From: Blasia pusilla
Taxonomy: Eukaryota > Marchantiophyta > Marchantiopsida > Blasiales
NCBI GenBank assembly: GCA_050084515.1
Contig: CM114275.1
Coordinates: 22,072,001-22,136,000 of the forward strand
Direction: 5' to 3'
DNA length: 64,000 nucleotides
The translations under genes and the position numbers were made by a program. Below are positions 12,366 through 23,209 of this stretch, piece by piece; the first letter of the stretch is position 1, and the number at the start of each line of letters is the position of its first letter. The notes below the pieces were generated by a model, which had not been told where the DNA came from, searched no databases, and saw only the letters and a list, made by a program, of their open reading frames with translations.

Positions 12366-13637
12366 ATGACATCCCAAGGCATCGAGGATTTGCAGGGCGT
12401 GGAACAGAGGCTTGTGCGGTTGGTCCTGTCGGAAGATGGCGATGGCAATCGGGGCGCTCTCGTTGGGATGGGTCACCGGTTGGTAGATGAGCAACAGCGC
12501 TCTGGTGAGGTTGGACAATTGCAGTCATTGGGTGAAGCAATTATGCAACTCCCGTTCAAGGGGGATGTGAGAGGGCCTGGAGACTCTCCTGTCGATGATT
12601 GGAACCAAGATGTTTCAGGTCTACAGAATGCGAATCCGCAGAATTTATCTGTCGAAGACAGATGGGAGGATTTGCGCTGCGCCGGAGGACGCTACCAGGC
12701 CTCCCGGGCTGAAGAAAGACCGCCAGATTCCCCTGGGACGGAGACGAGCGGATGGGATGAAGAATCGAAACCAAATAATGAAAGCAAGCAATTTTGTTGG
12801 AACTCACAATCAAGGCCCGACGCACAGGTATCGCGGCCGGAAAGTAGCCTCTCGGAGTCACCTTCTGAACGGTTGAGCCACAGCGTCCCTCTTTCGGAAT
12901 ACGTGGACGTCGGTTTCTACGATCAGGTTATGTCCATTCTGGGACAGAAAGTGACAGTTCGAGTGGCCTACACCGCCCAAGGGGTGGAGGATTGGATTCA
13001 GCAATGCTCCCCGCAGGAACGAAGTTTCGGAATTGATATAGAGTGGCGTCCCAACTGGCGGAGAGGAGATGATAACTACGCAGCCTTGTGCCAGCTTTCT
13101 TCTGCCAATCGCTGTCTAATTGTGCAACTTCTTTACCTAGATTACATTCCCGAAGCACTGAAAACTCTGCTCGCCGACCCTGAGGTAAAGATGGCGGGTG
13201 TTGGAGTGAAAGGTGATATTGAGAAGTTGCGAGAGGACTATGGCCTGAAGTGCCGTGGGGAGGTAGATCTAGGGTCTTATGCCGCGGACATTTTGCAGAA
13301 GAAGGAACTGAAATCAGCTGGACTAGCAACGCTCTGCAGTTCGATCCTTGGAATTCCATTCAAGAAGAATAAGAGATTGACTCTTAGTAACTGGGCACTG
13401 CAGGGTTTGAGCTACCAACAGATTGACTATGCAGCAACAGACGCATGGGTTGCCTATTCTTTGCTGGATTCTTTGAATGCGAAGCGGGAAGAGGTATTGT
13501 GTGCCAATGCCAGTGGAGATCAAAAAAGTGATGACGGCGAAGCGGAATTGGTCGAAACTCGGAAGGAGGGTGAGGCTGACGAAGCTGTTGCCAGCCCGAT
13601 TCTCCCGGAAGAAGTTTGTGCTGCTGTTAATTGCTAG
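12366..13637 (+). CDS. 3'-5' exonuclease, DEDDy family (Werner-like exonuclease domain)
   Basis: 423 codons from the ATG at 12366. The frame stays open upstream to a TAA at 12291 but has no earlier ATG. Residues 1-185 are polar and probably disordered. Residues about 195-375 form a DnaQ-like DEDDy exonuclease domain: Exo I D224-I-E226 in FGIDIEW, Exo II D284 in VKGDIEKL, and Exo III Y355-x3-D359 in DYAATDAW. All five catalytic positions are present, so the enzyme should be active. Family knowledge: proteins with this domain remove nucleotides from DNA or RNA 3' ends using two metal ions; plant stand-alone versions resemble the exonuclease part of human WRN without a helicase. A short acidic tail follows. 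No targeting signal is obvious. The substrate in this plant cannot be read from sequence. Confidence 0.85.
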   Translation: MTSQGIEDLQGVEQRLVRLVLSEDGDGNRGALVGMGHRLVDEQQRSGEVGQLQSLGEAIMQLPFKGDVRGPGDSPVDDWNQDVSGLQNANPQNLSVEDRWEDLRCAGGRYQASRAEERPPDSPGTETSGWDEESKPNNESKQFCWNSQSRPDAQVSRPESSLSESPSERLSHSVPLSEYVDVGFYDQVMSILGQKVTVRVAYTAQGVEDWIQQCSPQERSFGIDIEWRPNWRRGDDNYAALCQLSSANRCLIVQLLYLDYIPEALKTLLADPEVKMAGVGVKGDIEKLREDYGLKCRGEVDLGSYAADILQKKELKSAGLATLCSSILGIPFKKNKRLTLSNWALQGLSYQQIDYAATDAWVAYSLLDSLNAKREEVLCANASGDQKSDDGEAELVETRKEGEADEAVASPILPEEVCAAVNC

Positions 13638-14673
13638 CAGTCTTTTTCCCAAACGAAGGGATCATCAAGGAGAGAGAAAGATGAGGACCCAGATGAATCT
13701 GGCCGCGTCTGAATCTCTAAATTTCATTTTTTTCACAGTCGGCCAGAAATAGAATGGTAATCTGCTCAGTAGGTCCTTAAAGGTGACATTCCTGTAGCAT
13801 GGAAGATTGGCTGCAGAAGGTCTTTACAGCCCGACTTCGGCCCAGAGTGCCTTCCTGGCTTGTGAATTTGTAAATTTTTGTACATAATCGTAATTGTGAC
13901 CAATCGGTGGCACCGAGACCATCTTTCTTACTTCACTCAATATGAAACATTTTCTCGAGGACGTTCCAGCTTCTAGGTATTAAGCGAGTGAGAATTTTGA
14001 TATGGGAGTACTGAAGATGTCGACGAAGATTCCCCTCTTTCAACAGTCTGGCAAGCATCGGATGATCTCTACATTCCAGAAGACGTTCAGTTATCTGACG
14101 TTACATTTCTTCCGAGGAAAATCTGAGCTGTGCTTGTCACTAATCTCTCGTATCTCCCATCTCGAACGGATTCCTCGAACACGAATGTAAGTTATCCCTA
14201 GAACTCTTAAGCATAAGATCTAGAAATCTCAAATTCAAATTGTCCTCTTTTTGTGCTTCGAATTCGAACACGCAAGCAACTTCCTCATTAAGGTTTCCCT
14301 AAACTCGGTAGAGGAGTTCTCTTACACTCAAAGTAACCTCACTACACGAGATATTTAGCATATATGTTGGAGAGTGCTTCCTTGATTTGCAAACACCTTG
14401 CAAATCAAGGAAAGAAAGAACATAGCACTTGGGCAGCAAGAAAATGTTCCACATGCTAAGGAAAGAAAATTTTAAATTTATGTATAGCATCATTATTTTT
14501 TTCACGGGCACTAGCAAAGCTCTTCAAACAATTTTTTATTTCCCGTGCATCGTGCGAGCATCTTACTAGTGTTTCTGAAGGAGAGTAACGATGGCGAACA
14601 ACCCTACCTAGCTTATGAGTTTTTGAAAGTCCTTTTGCTGTGATGTTAGTTTCACATGATAGGAAGAAGACTT
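13638..14673. other. 3' flank of the exonuclease gene and intergenic sequence
   Basis: The first 300 bases are probably the exonuclease 3' UTR (TTTTTGTACATAAT near 13875 could act in polyadenylation). No gene is recognised. A perfect 15-bp hairpin is listed separately at 14378-14412. Confidence 0.4.
14378..14412. repeat. Perfect 15-bp inverted repeat, 5-base loop
   Basis: TTCCTTGATTTGCAA (14378-14392) and its reverse complement (14398-14412) flank the loop ACACC. The outer sequences AGTGCT and AGCACT pair again further out with a bulge, giving a longer imperfect stem. Not linked to any gene; possible fold-back element. Confidence 0.8.
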
Positions 14674-15350
14674 CGTCATGCGCATACACATCGCTACGCA
14701 ACCCACATCGCTGGTCACATCTACTCACCACACAACACCGATCTTCCCGACACACAAGTCGATCTTGCTAACACACAAGTCGATCCATCCATAAATGAAA
14801 CAAACTCACGCATATACATCGAGGCCCCACAACGGCACACCCGGCCTAAAATCAGAATAGTAAAAACGGCACACCCGGCCTAAAACTCCACTCCTGAATT
14901 TACATCGGCACATCGAACTACATCCACCCTCCGCCATGAGGGAATCTAGACATAAGCACCCTAGTTCCTACACACATCCACACACACACTCATGCAAGAG
15001 AGGTGTTCATAAGGCTCAACATGAGAAAGATGGCTTGAGAAAGCCATCTCGTCTCAAGCCATCTCCCTCACTCTTATACCCTTGGGAAGAGCCAAAAGGC
15101 TCTTCCCCCCAAAATACCCCTCCCAACGGTAACCTGCGTGCACAAGTTACCAGGTGACTGTTGACTCAACGGGTCATCCAACGGACTAAAACCAAACAAG
15201 GAAAATCTCCGTAAACGATGTTCCCGATGCAACAGACCTGTCGTCAACCTCATCCGACATCTCGGGACGAAGTTACATTCAAGACAGTCTGTTGACTCTC
15301 TATGCCACCACCACGACAGATCTTTACCTATCGGCTACTAAGATGTAACA
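14674..15350 (-). repeat. 3' LTR of gypsy element X
   Basis: Homologous along its length to the LTRs at 57932-58546 and 24818-25435. On the minus strand it starts TGTTACATCTTAGTAGCCGA and ends near GCGCATGACG, a mutated TGTC...GACA pair. It carries two private small duplications: ACACAAGTCGATC twice near 14750-14785, and CACACCCGGCCTAAAA twice near 14837-14886. Confidence 0.75.
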
Positions 15351-15352
15351 AC

Positions 15353-15492
15353 TGTCATGCGTATACACATCGCTACACAACCCACATCGTAGGTCACATC
15401 TACACACCACAGAACACTGATCTTCCCAACACACGGGTCGATCCATCCATAAATGAAACAAACTCACGCATAGACATCGAGACCCTACAACG
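15353..15492 (-). repeat. Second copy of the LTR tail, just upstream of the 3' LTR of element X
   Basis: This repeats the last 140-160 bases of the LTR (14674-14834 on the plus strand) and sits two bases from the LTR start. A purine-rich run (minus strand CTAGAGGGGCCG) precedes it and may be the polypurine tract. Element Y has the same arrangement. Confidence 0.75.
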
Positions 15493-15788
15493 GCCCCTCT
15501 AGCTGGTAATTGGGTCCCCCTAATTCCAGATAGCACACGCATATGTACTTGACATGATCTCCTATCCTATACACATCTAGCACCATCGGTACCGTCATCC
15601 ATACAACACTAAAACACTACAGCTACATTACGGCCCATAATGATCCCTCCAAAGAGATCTAATACTCTCGTACTTTGCTCCAACCGTTGCCACATAACAT
15701 GTGTGGTACGTGAAGATATGAAGTCTCCATCCCAACAGTACGACTGTCACTTGGCTCTATCTACTCCAAGACACAGGCACGGCTCCAC

Positions 15789-15893
15789 GCATGCAACTCA
15801 ACGCTCATCCCCAATAACGATAACGCATGAGAGCTCGTGAAGGCTCATCTATACTCCATGTAACTCAACACTCATCCCCAATAACGATAACCG
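15789..15893. repeat. Direct repeat, two copies at 68-base spacing
   Basis: The phrase CTCATCCCCAATAACGATAA with its AACTCAAC lead-in occurs at about 15797-15827 and 15865-15893, inside the non-coding 3' part of element X. Local duplication. Confidence 0.7.
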
Positions 15894-15899
15894 CACCAT

Positions 15900-16591
15900 G
15901 GGAAGAGACACCCACCATGGCATGTCTCTCTGTGGGACTATCCGCTAAGGGAATGTCCTCTGCATGAGTGCTCCTCTCCCCAAACTCTCTTGATCAGCTA
16001 ATACCACCTATGAATGATGCCAACGTGGTCACCGTATCCTCATGTGGTTGACCACCACTACCTCTTGCAAATAACACCGGTAGATGGCTCACCTTCCCAT
16101 CACTTGATTGCCACTTTGGCTAATAAGAAACCGTCGCCTCCCACAAATCCAAGATAAAACCAAGGGGATACAACACTGTACTCCCTACCAACACATCATA
16201 TGACTCTGCCGGTGTAGTAATCGCCCGAGTGCGCACCATCACACTATCCGACTGATGCTCTGGCTAGAGTCTAACCATCAACTCCTGTTGAGTCATGTAT
16301 TGCGTGGGTGATATGTCCCTAATAGAGGTCTGTATGTGAAAGGGACAACGCTCAATGTCGCCTTTCCGTAATCCCAACGCCAAACACACCGCCTTCCCTG
16401 ACATCAAGGGCTTTGCTCCCGAATCAAGTAGGACACGCTGCGGGTGGCACACTGTATCTGTGGGACTAACCAAGCGAAACACTTATGCTTGGTTATCCAA
16501 TAACTCCATACCTGGTTTGATCATGGCTCGCTCTATTGTTGGCCTAGATGGCATATCTACCAACTTTGCTGCCGTAGCATGCCATGACTAA
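15900..16591 (-). pseudogene. Gypsy retropepsin (aspartic protease) region of element X
   Basis: The minus-strand frame at 16482-16264 contains VLLDSGAKPLM, where DSGA is the active-site triad of retroviral-type proteases, followed by a KAVCLALGL helix. After an in-frame TAG the same frame continues with AESYDVLVGSTVLYPLGF, the flap-distal part seen in plant gypsy proteases. At least two stops interrupt it. In intact elements the protease cuts the Gag-Pol polyprotein and a reverse transcriptase follows; here the coding sequence ends and the 3' LTR region begins. Confidence 0.65.
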
Positions 16592-17492
16592 GTGTAGGAC
16601 GTCTCGAGCCCATGCTCTGAGGTTTATTCCTCCACTTCTTCAACTACCTTTGAATGAGAGGCAATCCCTTCCCCACACTCACACAAGGTGGCGGCCAGTC
16701 GGAACACCTCCGCTAGTCCAACTCCCAACGTCGCCAACTCCATGGCGGAAAACAACAGAGCCTGACTCACCTAGTGGCCACCTCCAACAACGTGGTCGAC
16801 TCTAGCTCCACCTGAGCCGGCATAGGAGTCGTCTCTCCAACTCCTCGTGACCTTGACGCACTTGCCTCATCCATGGGCACTACTAGTTGTCGAGGCACTA
16901 TCGAGAGTGTATGAAGTGCCTCCGACAACGTGAACGATTGGGGAACTCTGGCTTGCCGTCCATCTATCCCCTCCTATGGGTCAATCTCAACCCCACATCT
17001 CGATGGCTGAGTTACTCTCGCAACACCTTGAGTCCCCACCGCAACACCCTCAACCTGAGCCGCACTACACATAAATCCCATACCAGCAGAATCCTCATGA
17101 GTATCGTGGTAAGATGTGGAGGCTGGCGCCATAGTAGCTACTCTCAGCTTCATGCCTACCCTTAGCTGCATCATCATCATCATGGCAACAATCCTCTACT
17201 CTGATTGATCGATACGAGTAAAGAGTGTTGCATTGGGTGCACGTCCTATATCTCCTGTGATTGGTGATGGAACTCTACCACCACGATCATCCACTACTCA
17301 ATCTCCACCAACTCTTTCGCCCCCAAATCCTCTACCTACCTTTGGCCGTACCTCCTGGAAAAGATCAAAACATCTTATCCCTAGTGTGACCATATCGGTG
17401 ACAATAATCACACTACAACTGTGGTGGGATCATCCTAGTTGACTCCTGAGCAATCAGAGGCGTCCTCGACCCTCTACCATGATGTGATGATG

Positions 17493-17534
17493 TGGGCAAT
17501 CCCTCTGGCTATGCGGCCCACCATACGTCCAATA
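17493..17534 (-). pseudogene. Degenerate CCHC zinc knuckle of element X gag
   Basis: The minus strand reads YWTYGGPHSQRDCP, a CCHC knuckle in which both leading cysteines have become tyrosine (TGT to TAT) while the histidine and last cysteine remain. Both changes are G to A on the coding strand, as expected from cytosine deamination. Confidence 0.6.
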
Positions 17535-17737
17535 AGCCCACCCTGATCCTTGCTAGGTACGGGCCGTTTCCTCATTGGCTCATGATACTCGCTCTACTCT
17601 CTAGGCCCGCCAACCCGCTGTGGTGGCATTGGTGCATACTGCAACAACTATAGGTCTACTCCTACTCGTAGATCCATCGAATTCTGCGAAAGTCCTGTGG
17701 TCACGACGTGCTCCTCACTCATGTTGAGCTCTATCCG

Positions 17738-17910
17738 CTAAGACAACTCAAAGACTACCTTCAATGGGGGCTTCGCCATGTGAAGCAACATCACATCCCG
17801 AACTCTCCTCCATAGCTCTTGGTCTAGCACCACGTACCAATACCAAAGTGTCTGCGCCTCAATCACCCTATATGTGGCAATGATTAGCCGTCGCATGCGC
17901 ATGAACTCCT
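17738..17910 (-). pseudogene. Gypsy gag, C-terminal part (element X), split by copia A
   Basis: The frame reads EFMRMRRLIIATYRVIEAQ and continues with WYWYVVLDQELWRRVRD, typical of the helical second half of a gypsy capsid domain. Its N-terminal part is at 23210-23955. Removing copia A and one 5-bp target copy leaves one open frame across the join, which shows that the insertion split a once continuous gag. Confidence 0.6.
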
Positions 17911-18223
17911 TATTGAAGATTGATTTACACTCAAGCTCATGAGACACCTGAACTGCTATATTTGGTACTCGCACGAAGTAGGGAAGCTTAATCTTGGTTA
18001 GTCAGTTAAACGGTATTATCTTAACTAGGATAAGTTAATAACAGTTAGTCTAACTCGAGACTATGGTTAAGATTAGGGTTAGGATTGCTTGTACATACCC
18101 TATATAATTGAGAAGGGGACCAACCTCCACTCATTCTCTCATTGCAAAATTTTGTTCTCCATGGTGGTGTATGAGTGTGAGAGCCGTTTCCCACCAATTA
18201 TGCTTCTTTAGTAATTTTCTACA
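17911..18223 (+). repeat. 5' LTR of copia A
   Basis: Begins TATTGAAGATTGA and ends TTTCTACA. The family start seems to be TA rather than the usual TG. A TATA-like CCTATATAATTG near 18099 is the likely promoter core. The LTR also holds GGTTAGTCAGTTAA- and TCTTAACTAG-type repeats. Confidence 0.9.
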
Positions 18224-18235
18224 TGATATTAGAGC
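18224..18235 (+). other. Primer-binding site of copia A
   Basis: TGATATTAGAGC follows the LTR directly and matches 10 of 12 bases of TGGTATCAGAGC, the site complementary to the 3' end of initiator tRNA-Met used by many plant copia elements. Confidence 0.75.
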
Positions 18236-18731
18236 AATAGGAGAACATCACTTGACATTCTTGGTGTTTAAGGAGAGAAGAGAGGCAAGAGAAGGAAAAT
18301 TTTCAGTTTGGGAGAAAGAAATTTTGTCCAGAGTTTAATGGGTGCAGATTTCATGTGGAGCTTTGATGGTGATAAAACTTTGGAGGCATTTTTGAGGGCT
18401 TTCCCGATCGATTTAGTCATCTGTCTTTGCATCGATTAGACCCATGCCAAAAATTGGTTCTACCCATCTTATAGCGCTCGTTGAGAGCTTTCTAGTGCAT
18501 CAAAAATCACTCAATTCTGACATTCTAAGGTCATGCAGTAGCAATTTCAACGTAGGAAAGTGCAATTAGTGAAGAAAAGTTGCGCAGTTTGCTCTCTACA
18601 GGCCAATTTTGACTAGTTCTTTCCTACAATTGATCAATTTTGGAACATTTTAGATCGATTTATGTGTAGGAGTGCTCTATGCTTCAATTGGAGTGCTTGA
18701 AAGTATATTTTTGTGAGTGAAATTGTTCTTC

Positions 18732-19600
18732 ATGGAGTATGCCTCAACAACAATCACAAGCGAGAAGCTAGATAAGTAGAATTATAACGTCTAGAAGTTT
18801 TGAAAGAAAATTTTTCTCATGGGTTAAGAAATATGGGTGCTTGTCACAGGTGATAAGGCCAAGCTAGAAAGCGACTCAATAGACTTGAATGTTCGCGCTT
18901 GGAACAAACGCGCAAGGCAAGTAATTCACTACATTTCAATAACTATCAGTTCGCCAATGAGAGGTCACATTCATGATGTTGATACTCCGAAGGAGGCGTG
19001 GGATGCATTGGAAAAGCTTTTCCAAACATCTACAAAGGCCAGAAAGCTTCAATTGAAATAGAAATTGAACGAAGTGAGGAAAGGATCGCAAAGCATCAAT
19101 GATTATATTTTCACACATATTGTTGATCACTTAAATAGCATTGGAGTGACAGTAAAAGATGATGATCTAATTTTGTTTACTCTTCAAGGCCTTCCAAAGG
19201 ATTACAAGTCCTTTGAGACCTCTATCTCTATGAGAAAGAAGTGTCCAATCTTTCAAGAGTTAGTCCCACTGTTAATTAGTGAAGAGATGCGCCTAGTAGG
19301 CAAGGACAACTCGTCTAGTTTGCAAGAGATTGCGCTTTTTGCAGGTTATGGATCAAATAGAGGCAGAGGTCATGGCAGAAGCTTCCGTGGTCGTGGTGGA
19401 TATCAAGCATATCAATACAACGAGGAAGAGGCACTCAATACAACGTTACTCAATCAACCACGAATCAGTACTAGATACAATCATAAGGTAGTGATGTTGG
19501 AAACTGTTGGGGTCGAGGTCAACAGCAAAGGATCCCTGGATCTTGCAATTATTGTGGAATAAAGGGTCACTACGCAAATTTTTGCTCCAAGAAGAAGGCA
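18732..19600 (+). pseudogene. Copia A gag with zinc knuckle
   Basis: Starts MEYASTTITSEKLDK, then has stops within the first 30 codons where element B has CGG, TGG and CGC codons. The capsid region (UBN2/Retrotran_gag_2 type) is readable at 18837-19562. A Gly/Arg-rich segment (SNRGRGHGRSFRGRGGY) precedes an intact CCHC knuckle (19544-19585: C-x2-C-x4-H-x4-C), now in another frame. Gag would form virus-like particles and bind RNA; this copy cannot be made as one protein. Confidence 0.85.
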
Positions 19601-19696
19601 GATATGAGAACAGGAGCCTTACAGGAACAAAACTATGTGAAGCAACAACACCAAGGGCAGTACCAAGAATAACAACATTCACAAACTAAGCATTTC

Positions 19697-20829
19697 TTGA
19701 TCATGACTCATCATATGGGAGCAATTGTCAAGAAAGTCTCGACAACAGATTGGTACATTGACTCTGGTGCATCAAATCATATGACCTCACAAGCTAAATG
19801 GTTTAGTAGTTTGGAGCAGGTAAAAGATCCTACAATTGTGCTCATAGGAGATGACACTCAACATCATATCATGTATACTAGTAAAGTTCCAATAGCATGA
19901 GATGGTCTTTATGCTCTTGGAAATGTTCTCTGTGTTCATTTGATTGCAAGAAACTTGATCTGTGTAGGATAGGTAGTAGAACAAGGTTATCAAGTGAAGA
20001 TTAACACAGAGGGTTGTTTCATTGAAACAATGGATGACCAAACTACGATAGCCAAAAGAACTAGATCTGACAGAATGTTCAAATTAGATGTTTCTATGCC
20101 GAGAGATTCAAACACCAAAGTGGCCAACAAGTCACAGATCTAAATGTGTGGCATAAGAGAATTGGACATATGAATCTTCAAAGATTACAAAGTCTTTCAT
20201 CATCTAATCTAGTAATAGGAATTCCTAAATTAGTAAGTCCTGCTACGTTAGAGGTATGTCATGCTTGCCAATTTAGAAAATAAGCTAGATTTCCTTTTCC
20301 ATAGCAAGGTAGAAGAATATCCAAGATATTAGAGTTGATTCACAATGATGTGTGGACAAAATTACAACATAGCCTTAGTGGTTGCCAGTACTTTGTTTCC
20401 TTTATTGATGACTTCTCTAGGTATATATGGGTATACTTTCTGAAAGCCAAGTCAAAGGTATTCTCAGTGTTCCAACCATTCAGAGTTCTAGTAGAGAAGC
20501 AAACTAGGGTACACATTTTCAAATTGCGTTGTGATAGAGGAGGAGAGTATCTTTCAATAGAGTTTGATGACTACTTATGTCAGAATGGCATCCAACGACA
20601 AGTGACTTGTTGTTACACTCCACAAAAAAATGGAGTGGTTGAGAGGAAGAATCGATATATTGCCGAGGCGGCACGAGCTATGCTGAATGAGAAGAATATG
20701 CCTAAGGTGTATTGGACAGAGGATGTAACGTTTTCAGTCTTCTTAATCAACGGAACTCCAACAACAGGAGTTCATGATAAGACTCTATTCAAAGTCTCAC
20801 AGGAAGTTAACCTAATTTTTCTTTCATGA
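19697..20829 (+). pseudogene. Copia A protease and integrase region
   Basis: DSGASNHM (DSGA at 19760-19771) is the copia protease active site. Next come the pre-integrase zinc-binding segment (WHKRIGHMN near 20150; CHAC near 20258) and the integrase core at 20335-20829, with DDFSRY, CDRGGEY and NGVVERKNR, the last carrying the catalytic glutamate. Stops at about 19899, 19969 and 20281, plus a deletion or frameshift around 20100, break the frame. Confidence 0.85.
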
Positions 20830-21349
20830 AAGTATCTAGTTGTATTTATTATGCTCATGTTCCTTTTGAAAGACGTTAGGAATTAGATCCCAAATATGAA
20901 AGATGTATATTCATTGGCTACTCTGATGGAACTAAGGGGTGTAAGTGCTACATTCCATCCTCTAGGTAACTTATTATTGATCGCGATGTTGTCTTTGATG
21001 AGCTAAAGTCATGGTTTGATCCATCCGAGCCTATTCCACCTCTAAACTCTCTGTTAAGGGGGAGAATATGATTGTAAACCAACACACATTTCCTTCGAAT
21101 TCTCCAAGTACTAGTGCAAGATTAGGAGAGGTCTTAGATTCATCAGTTAAATGTGTGAGTCCATGGGCGGGAAGAGTACGTATTCAGTCTGTTGACACTA
21201 GTCAGAGCTCGAGTCAGGTGTCAGAGGCATCTACCTCTGAACAACAACTTTGTAGATCAAATAGAGTCACACATTCTGTCCATAAATTCATAAACGAAGG
21301 TTTCCTTGCGACACATCATGCATATATGATGACTATCCTTCAAGGACAG

Positions 21350-22905
21350 CAACTGAGTTTTTTTGAAGAAGCTGCAAATAGATTCGAATGGATTGAAGCT
21401 ATGGAGGAAGAGCTTGCTGCATTAAGACGTCAACAGACAAGGGAGCTGGTTGATATATCTTCCGGTAAGGAAGGAATTAGTTGCAAATAGGTTTACAAAA
21501 TCAAGCGCAATCAAGATGATACAATTAACCAATACAAGGCAACATTGGTGGCTAACGGCTATGCATAACAATATGGCATCGATTATGAGGAAATATTTAG
21601 CCTTGTTGCAAAGATGGTGACTACTAGAATAGTGGTGGAGTTGAAGTAAATAATAAGTGGAGATTATATCACATGGACGTCAAGAATGCCTTCTTGAATG
21701 GAGATCTATACGAGGAGGTATATATGACTCAACCACTTGGATACGAGCATCTCGAGTTTCCATTACGCGTATGTAAGTTGACGAAAGCTCTATACGGGCT
21801 CAAACAAGCTCCAAAAGCTTGGTATGGCAAGATTACATACGTCCTACAAGAGTTGGGTTTTAGGTTATATGATTATGACTCCTCGTTATATGTCTTGAGA
21901 GGACAAGATCATACGGTTATTATTGTGTTGTATGTTGATGATCTCTTGATTACTAGGAATATTGAGGATATGATACAATAAGTGAAGCTAAAGTTATAGG
22001 CAGAATTTGATATTAAAGACTTAGGAGAACTCAAGTACTTCCTTGGTGTTGAATTTATCAAGGTTGGAGAGAGCATGTGATTAGTACAATAACAATATGC
22101 TTTTCACATGCTTTCAAAATATGGTATGACATTTTGTAAGCCAATCTCTACACTGTTGGACCACAGTATAAAGCTAAGAGTGGATGAAGGAGAGTTGCTT
22201 GTAGATTCTAATATATACAGACGTATGGTTGGAAGTTTGATCTATCTAACTATAACCAAGCCAAATTTGAGCTATGCAGTTGGCCTAGTGAGCCAATTTA
22301 TGCAAGCACCTCGAAAACCTCACCTTGATGACGTGAGGAGGATTATATGGTATGTGAAATTCTCTGTTCAATTCGGGCTTTAATTTGAACCTTTTTCAAG
22401 TTTACAATTACAGGGATTCACAGATGCTAATTGGGTAGGAAGCGTGTCTGATCGACACTCCACATCTGGTTATTCATTTACTTTGGGAAGCGCAATTATA
22501 AGTTGGGCTTCAAAGAAGCAATCTACAATTGCTTTATCTTCAACAGAGGCTGAGCATATAGGAGCAACCAATACAACATGTGAGGCGGTGTGGCTTCATC
22601 AATTACTTGTTGAGATTGGTGTTAGTAACTTAAGACCTAGTGTAATATATGCAAACAATATTACTAGCATCAAGCTTTGCTAAGAACCTTCTGTTTTATG
22701 CTTGTACAAAGCATGTCGAGCTGCACTATCATTTTATCAGAGAGAAGTGCTTGCAAGAGAAATTGATCTTCTGTATATAGGAACAGATCAGAAAATTGCT
22801 TATATCTTTACAAAGACATTGTCTAGAGATAAGTTTGAGATGTTTAGAAATGATTTAGGCGGTAGAGATATCGATATGAGTTTGAGGGGAAGTATTGAAG
22901 ATTGA
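21350..22905 (+). pseudogene. Copia A reverse transcriptase and RNase H region
   Basis: The RT block [19 protein letters not shown] is followed by [10 protein letters not shown] and the catalytic YVDDLLI (YVDD at 21931-21942). RNase H is readable at 22420-22905 (SDRHSTSGYSFTLG, ISWASKKQ, LSSTEAE). Stops occur at about 21488, 21979, 22078 and 22381, and a base loss near 22680 shifts the frame. The last codons, ending GSIED, run 13 bases into the 3' LTR, as in element B. Confidence 0.88.
22882..22892 (+). other. Polypurine tract of copia A
   Basis: TTGAGGGGAAG lies directly before the 3' LTR. It is the usual plus-strand primer site of copia elements and also encodes the last residues of Pol. 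Confidence 0.8.
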
Positions 22906-23209
22906 GTTACAGTCAAGCTCATGAGACACCTGAACTGCTATATTTGGTACTCACATGAAGTAAGAAAGCTTAATCTTGGCTGGTTAGTGAGTTAAGCGCG
23001 ATTATCTTAACTAGGATTAGTTAATCATAATTAGTCTAACTCAAGACTATGGTTAAGATTAGGGTTAGGATTGCTTGTACATACCTTATATAATTGAGAA
23101 GGAGACCAACTTCCACTCATTCTCTCATTGCAAACTTTTGTTCTCCATGGTGATGTGTGAGTGTGAGAGCCGTTTTCCACCAATTATGCTTCTGTAGCAA
23201 TTTTCTACA
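22893..23209 (+). repeat. 3' LTR of copia A
   Basis: Begins TATTGAAGATTGAG and ends TTTTCTACA; 317 bp against 313 bp for the 5' copy, with scattered substitutions and a small insertion (GGCTGGTTAGTGAG). Confidence 0.9.

Larger units (their letters stand above)
17911..23209 (+). mobile_element. Ty1/copia retrotransposon A, full length, inactive
   Basis: 5299 bp with two LTRs of 313 and 317 bp, a PBS, gag, protease, integrase, reverse transcriptase, RNase H and a polypurine tract, in the copia order (integrase before RT). Many in-frame stops and some frameshifts break the polyprotein. Flanking target copies are CTCCT (17906-17910) and TGCCT (23210-23214), identical at three of five positions, so the insertion is old. 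It is the sister of element B and more decayed. Confidence 0.93.

Noticed and set aside
18060-18100. Telomere-like GGGTTAGGG and GATTAGGGTTAGG segments
   Set aside because: Single occurrences inside each copia LTR, not tandem arrays.
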